Assembly (NCBI RefSeq): GCF_016863555.1
Contig: NZ_BOPC01000031.1
Location: forward strand, 1-64,000
DNA length: 64,000 nt
Source: Micromonospora qiuiae
Lineage (GTDB): Bacteria; Actinomycetota; Actinomycetes; Mycobacteriales; Micromonosporaceae
Reading direction: 5' to 3'
In this document: piece after piece, positions 27,639-34,946 of the stretch
Layout: each line of letters begins with the position of its first letter
Numbering within the stretch: position 1 is the stretch's first letter
Program-made: the position numbers and the translations under genes
The notes under the pieces: generated by a model
Seen by the model: only the letters and a program-made list of their open reading frames with translations
What the model was told of the DNA's origin: nothing
Database searches by the model: none

Positions 27639-28283
27639 CTACGCGGGCACGGACTCGGCCAGGAGCTGCCAGGTTTCCGTGACCGTCGAGCCCTGCACCA
27701 GATCCTCGTCCGCTGTGACGACAAAGCACAGGTACGCGGGAGCGCCCGGGGTGGCCGCGTCGACGCCCTGCGTCAGGTCGAACGGCACCGCAGGGGTGGC
27801 CACCGCGTTGAGCGCCGTGCCCTGCGGCACGATCCAGGTCGGGGCGGTGGGCGTCGCGCTGCAGTCGGTGAAGGCCCCGACAGTCGCGATTCCGTAGGTG
27901 AGGCCGACGAAGGGCGACGGGTCCGGGACGGCCCCCGCCACCGTCACGGTCGCGTCGTACGTCGTACCCGCGGCGAGGCGGACGGCGAACGGCGCCGCGA
28001 CCACGTCACCAGGGCTGATGTCGTTGAACCCGGTGCTGAAGGCCAGTGCGGCGGCATCCTCGGGCGCGGGGTGGCTGGTGTAGGTGGTGCCGTCCGTGCT
28101 GCCCTCCATGTCGAATGTGCCCGCTGTGAACGTGCCCGTGGCGTATTCGGAGTCGTTCCAGGCGGCGAGGGTGATCGTCGCGCCGAGGCCGAGGGCGATC
28201 CCACCAGCCAGGATGGCTTTGAACTTGCGACTGCGTACTCGACTGCTCGATTCGACCAACGTCGTCCTTACCGGTTCGTGCAT
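27639..28283 (-). CDS. SipW-dependent (alternate signal) exported protein
   Basis: A 214-residue secreted protein. After a basic N terminus, the signal region KAILAGGIALGLGATITLAAWNDSEYATG followed by TFTAGTFDMEGS is the hallmark of actinobacterial SipW-cognate proteins, related in logic to TasA/CalY fibre proteins. The mature part is a Thr/Ala/Val-rich beta domain (VVAAPFAVRLAAGTTYDATVTVAG) with two cysteines. A GAGGAG ribosome site precedes ATG 28283. It is the first gene of the SipW operon. Extracellular matrix or fibre formation is inferred from the family. Confidence 0.85.
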   Translation of the reverse strand: MHEPVRTTLVESSSRVRSRKFKAILAGGIALGLGATITLAAWNDSEYATGTFTAGTFDMEGSTDGTTYTSHPAPEDAAALAFSTGFNDISPGDVVAAPFAVRLAAGTTYDATVTVAGAVPDPSPFVGLTYGIATVGAFTDCSATPTAPTWIVPQGTALNAVATPAVPFDLTQGVDAATPGAPAYLCFVVTADEDLVQGSTVTETWQLLAESVPA

Positions 28284-28455
28284 CTTCGTTCTCCTCGGTG
28301 CAGGTGCGGTTGCTTGTCCTGGCCGGCGCCAGAGGCGCAGCGTGACTTGGAGTGGCTGCTGCCTTCGAGTCCGCCAATCGGATGTGGCGGGATCTGTCAC
28401 GCAAGGGACACCATAGGGTGCAAAGCGGCACGAAATGCTCAAACCGCCCAGATCA

Positions 28456-28923
28456 TCACCGACTGGTAGGCGTGGGCTCCGAGGCGGCGAAGGCGACGGT
28501 GACGGTGACGGCGAGGTCGGCCAGGTGCAGGGTGCGCCACCGCCAGGAGGTCCCGGGGGGCGCGGACAGGCCGTATCGGTGCCACCAGGTGGCCACCGGG
28601 ATGTCGGTGAGTTTGGCGAGGCACTCGGTGCGGGTCCAGCGGACCCAGAAGTCGGTGGCACCGAAGCTGCGGGCCAGCGCCGGGGGCACCGGGACGTCAG
28701 CGCGTTCGGCGTCGATCGCCACCCGCCAGCCGGGCACCGGTGGGCCGTACCAGCCGACGCAGCGTCCGTCGCCGAGATGGCTGCGGGTGACCGCGCCGGC
28801 TGACTCGGCGGCGGGGACCACCCGCAGGTGCCGGTGCGCGGCGGCGAGCAACGCGGACACCTGCGGTGATCCCGGGCCGTGGGCGCGGAACCATCGGCTC
28901 GCCGGTTCAGCTCGAGGCGGCAC
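28456..28923 (-). CDS. 4'-phosphopantetheinyl transferase-like protein
   Basis: About 155 residues. It shows the PPTase signatures GWRVAIDAERAD (metal-binding Asp71 and Glu73) and FWVRWTRTECLAKL (Trp-Thr-X-X-Glu...Lys at 96-104), spaced about 25 residues apart, shorter than the classical 40 or so. The GTG at 28923, overlapping the SDR stop, is chosen; an in-frame GTG at 28965 is possible. The protein is small and the N terminus is divergent. As last gene of the ACP-ligase-SDR operon it would convert the ACP to its holo form. Confidence is moderate. Confidence 0.65.
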   Translation of the reverse strand: MPPRAEPASRWFRAHGPGSPQVSALLAAAHRHLRVVPAAESAGAVTRSHLGDGRCVGWYGPPVPGWRVAIDAERADVPVPPALARSFGATDFWVRWTRTECLAKLTDIPVATWWHRYGLSAPPGTSWRWRTLHLADLAVTVTVAFAASEPTPTSR

Positions 28924-29668
28924 CGTCGACCACGATGGCCTGACCGTTGATGTTGGTCTGGTCACGCAGCAGCAGCCGCACCACCGGCACCACCTCCGCC
29001 GGCTCGGTCAGGTGACCGGTCGGGGTACGGCGCACGATCTGGTCGAGTTGGGTCTGGCCGAGCACGGCCGACATCTCCGAGGCGAAGAATCCGGGCGCGA
29101 CGGCGTTGACCAGCATCCGTCCGCCGAGCTCGCGGGCCAGCGACCGGGTCGCCGCGTCCATCCCACCCTTGGTGGCGGAGTACGCGACCAGGCCGGGAAA
29201 GCCGCGCTGCGCGCAGATCGAGGTGACGTTCACGATCCGGCCGCGCCGCCCCTGCGCCAGCATCCGCCGCACCACCAGGCGGGTGAGCTGCAACGGCGCG
29301 GTCAGGTTCGTCTCGATGATCCGGGCGATGTCGGCGGTGGCGGTGTGCACGTGCAGCGAGTCCTGCCCGACGGCGGCGTTGTTGACCAGACCGTCGATCG
29401 GCCCGAGGCGGCCCTCCGCCGCCCGGACGAACGCCTGTGTGGCGGCGAGGTCGGTGACGTCCACCGAGTCGACGTACGACCGATCCGGTTGGACGTCGGC
29501 GAGCTTGGCCAACTCGGGGGTGACGGTACGCGCGAAAGCCGCCACCTTCAGGCCCGATTCGAGCAGGTCGTTGACGATGGCGAGGCCGAGCCCACGGGAT
29601 CCGCCGGAGACGAGCACCACGGTGGACGGCGGGACGAGCAGGGCGGGGGTCGCGGAGTCAGACATCAC
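28907..29668 (-). CDS. SDR oxidoreductase (FabG-like ketoreductase)
   Basis: A 253-residue SDR with the cofactor motif SGGSRGLG near residue 21, VNNAAVG, a Ser in NVTSICA and catalytic YSATK. The C-terminal INGQAIVVDGA is typical of FabG-like reductases. The GTG at 29668 lies 10 nt after AAGGAG and overlaps the AMP-ligase stop by 11 bp. In the context of an ACP and an acyl ligase, it probably reduces a 3-ketoacyl-ACP to the 3-hydroxy form; inferred. The substrate is not visible. Confidence 0.82.
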   Translation of the reverse strand: MMSDSATPALLVPPSTVVLVSGGSRGLGLAIVNDLLESGLKVAAFARTVTPELAKLADVQPDRSYVDSVDVTDLAATQAFVRAAEGRLGPIDGLVNNAAVGQDSLHVHTATADIARIIETNLTAPLQLTRLVVRRMLAQGRRGRIVNVTSICAQRGFPGLVAYSATKGGMDAATRSLARELGGRMLVNAVAPGFFASEMSAVLGQTQLDQIVRRTPTGHLTEPAEVVPVVRLLLRDQTNINGQAIVVDGAASS

Positions 29669-30941
29669 TCTTCAGGGTCTCCTTGACGGGGATCTCGGTC
29701 AGTACGCGGATCCGGCGCGGTACCGCGTACTCGGGGAGCCGATCGGCGCACCAGCGCACCAGCCCCGCCTCGTCCGGCGCCGCCGTCGCGGGATCGGCTG
29801 CGGTGAGCACCACCTCGGCGACGACCATGTGGCCGAGCAGCGGGGCCCGGCGACCGGTGACCCGGGCCCAGGCCACCCGCGGATGGGCGGTGAGCACGTC
29901 GCGTACTCCACTGGCGGAGATCTTGCTGCCACCCACGTTGATCTCGTCGGAGTCGAGCCGTCCGCTGATCAGCACCCGGTCGCCGACGAGCTGCGCCCGG
30001 TCACCGGTACGGATCGGACCGTCCAGCCCCGCCCCGTGGTACGGCGACGTGATCACCAGTTCTCCGTCGCGTACGCCGAGGGTGGGTCGGCCGGGTGTCG
30101 TCCGGTCCAGCCACTCGACGGGAAAACCGGCCCGCCCGTCGTGCACCACCACGGCCGCGCCGACCTCGGAGGAGGCGTAGATCCAGGAGATCCGGGCCGT
30201 TGGGAACACCTCCCGCAGGCGGTCCAGGATCGCCTGGTCGACCGGTTCGCCGCCGAGGGTCAGCTGGCGCAGCGGCACCCGGGCCAGCCCGACGGGATCG
30301 CGGTGCAGGGCGCGGCGCCAGAAGGTCGGTGTGCCGGAGGCGGCGTCCACACCGTGTGCAGCGGCCAACGCCGGCCAGTCGTCGAACTGCTCCGGCTCGA
30401 CCACCACCAGGTCCTGCCCCGGCTGGGTCAGCGACAGCGTCACCACCTGCCACCAGGCGTACGTGCCCGGGGCGTACGGGCAGAGCCAGGTGCGGGCGGG
30501 TTGCTCGCCTCGGACGGTGGTCAACGACGCCAGCGTGTGCCCGACCCGCTTGGGACGGCCGGTGGATCCGGAAGTCAGCAGCCACAGCCGGTCGCGCTCG
30601 ACCGGCCGGAAGCCAGCCGGTGCCGCCGTGCCACCGGTGTCCACGCCGCCAGCGGTGTCCACGCCGACGGCATCCGCGCCGAGCTCGGCCACCGTGAAAC
30701 CGGCGTCGCGCAGCTCGTCGCGCATCATCGCGTCGACCCGGCCGGGCGTGCTGAGCAGCAGCTCACCGCCGTGCACCGCGTGGTGACGGGCGGCGGCGAG
30801 CGCGTACCGGGCGGAGTGCACGAGCACCGCGACCGGGGCCGCCGGCAGGGCCAGCTCCGGCAGGTCCCGCCAGGTCGCGGTGGTGCCATCGACGACGACC
30901 CGGTTGCCGACGCCGGCCGGCCGGGCGAAGGCCACGCTCAC
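29658..30941 (-). CDS. AMP-dependent acyl-CoA/acyl-ACP ligase-like protein
   Basis: A 427-residue adenylate-forming enzyme. Motifs in order: A3 LTSGSTGRPKR near residue 120, A5 IYASSEVGA, A7 RTGDRA and A8 ISGRLDSDEINVGGSKIS. The protein ends in IPVKETLKSDV, so the last Lys motif is atypical and close to the terminus. It is shorter than standard ligases (about 500). It contains a small VDTAGGVDTGG repeat. The 4-bp overlap with the upstream ACP gene argues that it loads an acid directly onto that ACP. Confidence 0.82.
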   Translation of the reverse strand: MSVAFARPAGVGNRVVVDGTTATWRDLPELALPAAPVAVLVHSARYALAAARHHAVHGGELLLSTPGRVDAMMRDELRDAGFTVAELGADAVGVDTAGGVDTGGTAAPAGFRPVERDRLWLLTSGSTGRPKRVGHTLASLTTVRGEQPARTWLCPYAPGTYAWWQVVTLSLTQPGQDLVVVEPEQFDDWPALAAAHGVDAASGTPTFWRRALHRDPVGLARVPLRQLTLGGEPVDQAILDRLREVFPTARISWIYASSEVGAAVVVHDGRAGFPVEWLDRTTPGRPTLGVRDGELVITSPYHGAGLDGPIRTGDRAQLVGDRVLISGRLDSDEINVGGSKISASGVRDVLTAHPRVAWARVTGRRAPLLGHMVVAEVVLTAADPATAAPDEAGLVRWCADRLPEYAVPRRIRVLTEIPVKETLKSDV

Positions 30942-31189
30942 TGCCGGTGCAGCTCGACGAGGAAGTCGAGCACGTCGCCGACCGTGGCGATCCGCCGCAA
31001 CCCGGGAGCGTCGAAGTTCAACTCCTGTCCCGTCTCGTCCTCCACCCGCAGTGCCAGCTCGGAGAAGTCCAGCGACCGGAAACCGACCTCGCGCAGATCG
31101 GCACCGTCGTCGTCGGGCAACACCCTGCCCTGATTCTCGAGCACCTGGCCCATGAGGTCGCGAATGCGCGCCCGAGTCAATTGCGTCAT
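30938..31189 (-). CDS. Acyl carrier protein
   Basis: An 83-residue acidic four-helix carrier protein. The phosphopantetheine site is Ser39 in VGFRSLDFSELALRVED, a variant of the DSL motif with Arg before Ser. The helix III/IV region RIATVGDVLDFLVE is typical. It heads the minus-strand ACP-ligase-SDR-PPTase operon, and only 49 bp separate its ATG from the divergent pseH start. It is free-standing and not part of a fatty acid synthase locus. Confidence 0.88.
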   Translation of the reverse strand: MTQLTRARIRDLMGQVLENQGRVLPDDDGADLREVGFRSLDFSELALRVEDETGQELNFDAPGLRRIATVGDVLDFLVELHRQ

Positions 31190-31238
31190 GCGGCGGAGTC
31201 TACAGCCAGGTGATTCGGAATTAGGGTGCCCGGTGACC

Positions 31239-31778
31239 ATGAGAACGGGCACCGAAAGCGAGCGGCACATGTTACGTGAGGCGACCGGCGACGACGTTAA
31301 CCTGATGTTGTCCTGGCGTAATCAGGAAATCAACCGACAGGTCAGCAAGAACAGTCACGTGATCACCGCCGAGGAGCACTCGCGATGGTGGCGCAACGTC
31401 CGCGCCGACCCCACCCGTCGGGTGCTGATCCACCTGCACGACGGCCTGCCGTGCGGCGTGGTCACCTTCTCCGACCTGCGCTTGCACGGGCCGCGTACCG
31501 GCTCGTGGGGCTTCTACCTGGATGCCGACGGCCTGGCCGAACGAGGCGCCACGCTGCCCGCCTGGCTGGCGGTCATGCGGGCGGCGGTCGACCATGCCTT
31601 CGACGTGCTCGAACTGGATCGCCTGGACGGCGAGGTGCTCGCCCACAACACCGTGGTCCGTCAGATGAACCGCCGGTTCCGTTTCGTCGAAGGCCCGGGC
31701 CGACGGGAGATCCACGACGGCCGGGAAATCACCGTCATCCCCATCTTCCTGAACCGCGCCGACCGCCGCGCCCGCTGA
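31239..31778 (+). CDS. pseH: UDP-4-amino-sugar N-acetyltransferase (GNAT)
   Basis: A 179-residue GCN5-related acyltransferase that N-acylates the 4-amino group made by PseC. The early MLSWRNQEINRQ with SRWWRNV is the PseH/WecD-type substrate region; GSWGFYLDADG and AFDVLELDRLDGEVLAHNTVVRQMNRRFRF form the acyl-CoA fold. ATG 31239 is chosen; ATG 31269 (MLREATGDD) is possible and fits the family start better. It reads away from the ACP operon, so an acyl-ACP donor instead of acetyl-CoA is conceivable. Confidence 0.8.
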   Translation: MRTGTESERHMLREATGDDVNLMLSWRNQEINRQVSKNSHVITAEEHSRWWRNVRADPTRRVLIHLHDGLPCGVVTFSDLRLHGPRTGSWGFYLDADGLAERGATLPAWLAVMRAAVDHAFDVLELDRLDGEVLAHNTVVRQMNRRFRFVEGPGRREIHDGREITVIPIFLNRADRRAR

Positions 31779-31957
31779 TTTTCCATTCGCCTCCATTCGC
31801 TGTTCACCATGCGTTTACGGAGCGCCCTTCATTCATGGGCCCAGCGGTTCCGGTTAACCGAAAGGTCGGGGCCCTTTAACCCGTCGCCCTTAGCGTTCCC
31901 ACCCGGCCGGCCCGGCCGAGGCCCCGCCCGATCACCGACGAACACGGGAGCACCAGA

Positions 31958-32941
31958 TTGAGTGAGCTGAGCGGATCGTCCATCCTCGTCACCGGCGGTA
32001 CGGGTTCCTTCGGCCGGACCTTCCTGCGACACCTGCTCGCCGAGACCGACCCGGTCCGGGTGGTGGTCTTCTCCCGGGACGAACTGAAGCAGTACGAGCT
32101 GCGCCAGCAGCTCGGCGACGACCCCCGACTGCGCTGGTTCATCGGCGACGTCCGGGACCGGCACCGGCTGACCCGGGCGATGCACGGCGTCGACCACGTG
32201 GTGCACGCGGCGGCGCTCAAGCAGGTCGACACGGCCGAGTACAACCCGTCGGAGTTCATCGCCACCAACATCACCGGTTCCCAGCACGTCGTGGACGCGG
32301 CGATCGAAGCCGGGGTGAAGAAGGTCATCGCCCTCTCCACCGACAAGGCGTCCAGCCCGATCAACCTGTACGGCGCGACGAAGCTGGTCGGCGACAAGTT
32401 GTTCGTCTCCGCCAACCACTACGCCGCACAGCACCCCACCCGGTTCGCGGTGGTGCGCTACGGCAACGTGGTCGGCAGCCGTGGCTCGGTGGTGCCGCTG
32501 TTCCGCCGGCTCGCCGCCGAGGGCAGGAGCCTGCCGATCACGGACAAGCGAATGACCCGCTTCTGGATCACCCTGGACCAGGCCGTGCAGTTCGTCCTGG
32601 ACTCGTTCGACCAGATGCAGGGCGGCGAGCTGTTCGTGCCGCGCATCCCCAGCATGCGGATCCTCGACCTGGTGGAGGCGGTCGCCCCGGACGCCACCAC
32701 CCACGAGATCGGCATCCGCCCCGGCGAGAAGCTGCACGAGGAGATGATCGCCCCGGACGACAGCCGCCGGACGCTGATCGCCAAGGACCGCTTCATCGTG
32801 CAGCCCACCATCGCCACCTGGGGCTACGAGCCGCCGGTGGGTTGCGAGCCGGTGCCCGACGGTTTCGCGTACCAGTCGGACACCAACGACGAGTGGCTCA
32901 CCGTGCGGCAGCTGCGCGACATGCTCGGCCTGCCGGCATGA
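31958..32941 (+). CDS. pseB: UDP-GlcNAc 4,6-dehydratase (inverting)
   Basis: A 327-residue extended SDR that starts pseudaminic acid synthesis from UDP-GlcNAc. SILVTGGTGSFGRTFLRHLL is the NAD motif, followed by VVVFSRDELKQYELRQQLGDDPRLRWFIGDVRD, the typical PseB block, AAALKQVDTAEYNPSE, the catalytic STDKASSPINLYGATK and VVRYGNVVGSRGSVVP. The TTG start has GGGAG 9 nt upstream. The 180-bp gap ahead of it is less GC-rich and probably holds a promoter. It overlaps pseC by 4 bp. Confidence 0.93.
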   Translation: MSELSGSSILVTGGTGSFGRTFLRHLLAETDPVRVVVFSRDELKQYELRQQLGDDPRLRWFIGDVRDRHRLTRAMHGVDHVVHAAALKQVDTAEYNPSEFIATNITGSQHVVDAAIEAGVKKVIALSTDKASSPINLYGATKLVGDKLFVSANHYAAQHPTRFAVVRYGNVVGSRGSVVPLFRRLAAEGRSLPITDKRMTRFWITLDQAVQFVLDSFDQMQGGELFVPRIPSMRILDLVEAVAPDATTHEIGIRPGEKLHEEMIAPDDSRRTLIAKDRFIVQPTIATWGYEPPVGCEPVPDGFAYQSDTNDEWLTVRQLRDMLGLPA

Positions 32942-34095
32942 CCGGTTTTCTGCCGTACGGCCGGCAGTCGGTGACCGACGACGACATCGAGGCCGTGGTC
33001 GCCGCCCTACGCGGCGACTGGCTCACCACCGGCCCGCAGGTCCCCGCCTTCGAGGCGGACCTCTCCGCCTGGGCCGGCGGAGCCGGCGTCGCTGCGGTCA
33101 CCAGCGGCACGGCGGCGCTGCACGTGGCGTACGCGGCCGCCGGTGTCGGCCCCGGCGACGAGGTGATCGTCCCGCCGATGACGTTCGTGGCCACCGCCAG
33201 CAGCGCGGTGGCCCTGGGCGCCCGGGTCGTCTTCGCCGACGTGGTGGCGGAGACCTTCACCCTCGACCCGGCGGCGGTGGCCGCGTCGATCACCACCCGG
33301 ACCAAGGTCGTCGCCGCGGTGGACTACGCCGGCCACCCCGCCGACTACGACGCGCTGCGCGCGGCGCTGGCCCGCAGCGACGCGCTGCTGCTCGCCGACG
33401 CCGCCCACTCGATCGGGGCCACCTACCGGGGCCGGCCGGTCGGCTCGCTGGCCGACCTGACCACGTTCTCGTTCTTTCCCACCAAGAACCTGACCACCGC
33501 CGAGGGCGGCGCGGTCGCCACCGGCGACCCGGAGCTGCTCAAGCGGGCCCGCCGGTTCCGCAACATCGGGCTGGTCCGGGAACGCGACGAGCAGCGCTGG
33601 CCGGATGAGGGCGGCTGGCACCAGGAGGTGCACTCCTTCGGGCTGAACTACCGGCTGCCCGACGTGCTCTGCGCGCTGGGCCGCAGCCAGCTGCGCCGTC
33701 TCGGGGACTTCCTCGCCCGCCGCGCCGAGCTGGTGGCCCGCTACGACGAGGCCCTCGCGGCGCTGCCCGGCGTGCTGATCCCGGGCCGGCGGGACTGGGC
33801 GACACCGGCCTGGCACCTGTACCCCATCCGGGTACTCGACGGTCGCCGCCGCGAGGTGTACGACCGGATGCGCGCCGCCGGCATCGGCGTACAGGTCAAC
33901 TACATCCCGGCGCACTGGCATCCCGCCTTCGCCGACCTCGGCTACCGGCGCGGTAGCTGCCCGGTGGCCGAGGCGTTCTACGCCCAGCAGTTGTCGCTGC
34001 CGCTCTACCCCGGGCTGCGCGACACCGACCAGGACCGGGTGATCGACGCGCTCGCCGCCGCGGTGCGCGGCGTCCCGATCCGGTCGGCCGCCTGA
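32938..34095 (+). CDS. pseC: UDP-4-keto-6-deoxy-N-acetyl-altrosamine aminotransferase
   Basis: A 385-residue DegT/DnrJ/EryC1-family PLP aminotransferase. FLPYGRQSVTDDDIEAVVAALRGDWLTTGP and AVTSGTAALHVAYAAAGVGPGDEVIVPPMTF are typical PseC blocks. ADAAHSIGA precedes the PLP Lys in TFSFFPTKNLTTAEGG. The C-terminal VQVNYIPAHWHPAF is the substrate loop shared by PseC. The ATG overlaps the pseB stop. It makes the 4-amino sugar that PseH acylates. Confidence 0.92.
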   Translation: MTGFLPYGRQSVTDDDIEAVVAALRGDWLTTGPQVPAFEADLSAWAGGAGVAAVTSGTAALHVAYAAAGVGPGDEVIVPPMTFVATASSAVALGARVVFADVVAETFTLDPAAVAASITTRTKVVAAVDYAGHPADYDALRAALARSDALLLADAAHSIGATYRGRPVGSLADLTTFSFFPTKNLTTAEGGAVATGDPELLKRARRFRNIGLVRERDEQRWPDEGGWHQEVHSFGLNYRLPDVLCALGRSQLRRLGDFLARRAELVARYDEALAALPGVLIPGRRDWATPAWHLYPIRVLDGRRREVYDRMRAAGIGVQVNYIPAHWHPAFADLGYRRGSCPVAEAFYAQQLSLPLYPGLRDTDQDRVIDALAAAVRGVPIRSAA

Positions 34096-34106
34096 GGGGT
34101 ACGCCG

Positions 34107-34946
34107 ATGCACCACGCCAACCACTTCTACGGCCACGCTCACGTGCTGGCCCGCTACGCCGGCCTGGGAGACAGGCACCCGCCCCGGATCAACGGGTACG
34201 TCCAGCACGGCTGGAACATCGGCGACGGTCTCGCCCCCGGTCACCCGTACGCCGAGCGGACACCGAGCCTGCTCTGGTCCGAGCAGACCCGGCGGCGGGC
34301 CTGGTCGCTGGGGCGGCGCAACGTCACCGTGATCGGGGCGCCCTTCGGCTACCTGCTGGCGATGCGCGCGACGGCGGAGGAGCCGCAGCCGCCCCGGACG
34401 GGCACCATCTGGTACCCGTTCCACGGCTGGGAGGGCCAGCACGTCAAGGGCGACCATCAGGAGCTGATCGCGCGGATCCGGGACACCGAGCCCGGCCCGG
34501 TCACCATCTGCCTGTACTGGCACGAGCACCGGATGCCCCGGGTGCGCCGACGCTACGAGAAGGCCGGCTTCCGGGTCATCTGCCACGGCTACCGGGGCCA
34601 GTGGTGGCGGGACACCGACCCGTGGTTCCTGGACCGTCAGCTCACCGAGCTACGCCGACACGCCCGGGTCGCCTCCAATCGGCTGACCAGCGCCATCTTC
34701 TACGGCATCGCCGCCGGCTGCGAACCCGCCGTGTACGGCGACCCGATGGCGCTGGCCGGGGAGGATCCCACCTTCGGCGGCACCGCCCGGATCCGTCGGC
34801 AGTGGCCCGAGCTGCACGGCGAACAGGTGCACCTGCCGACTGCCGTGGAGATCGCCCACGCCGAGTTGGGCACCGACCACCGCTATCCACCCGGGGCGCT
34901 GCGGGAGCTGCTCGGCTGGACGCAGCCGCAGTTGGAGGCGGCATGA
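34107..34946 (+). CDS. Unrecognised protein of the pseudaminic acid operon
   Basis: A 279-residue soluble protein, rich in His, Trp and Tyr. It starts MHHANHFYGHAHVLARYAG and contains INGYVQHGWNIGDG, IGAPFGYLL, a GTIWYPFHGWEGQHVKG block, LYWHEHR and NRLTSAIFYGIAAGCEPAVYGDP. The alternating strand/helix pattern and the SAIFYGIAAGCEPAVYGDP segment resemble the nucleotide-sugar site of a GT-B glycosyl- or polyol-phosphate transferase, but no family was firmly recognised. It lies 11 bp after pseC and overlaps the next gene by 4 bp. A role in transferring or modifying the nonulosonic acid is inferred. Confidence 0.7.
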   Translation: MHHANHFYGHAHVLARYAGLGDRHPPRINGYVQHGWNIGDGLAPGHPYAERTPSLLWSEQTRRRAWSLGRRNVTVIGAPFGYLLAMRATAEEPQPPRTGTIWYPFHGWEGQHVKGDHQELIARIRDTEPGPVTICLYWHEHRMPRVRRRYEKAGFRVICHGYRGQWWRDTDPWFLDRQLTELRRHARVASNRLTSAIFYGIAAGCEPAVYGDPMALAGEDPTFGGTARIRRQWPELHGEQVHLPTAVEIAHAELGTDHRYPPGALRELLGWTQPQLEAA

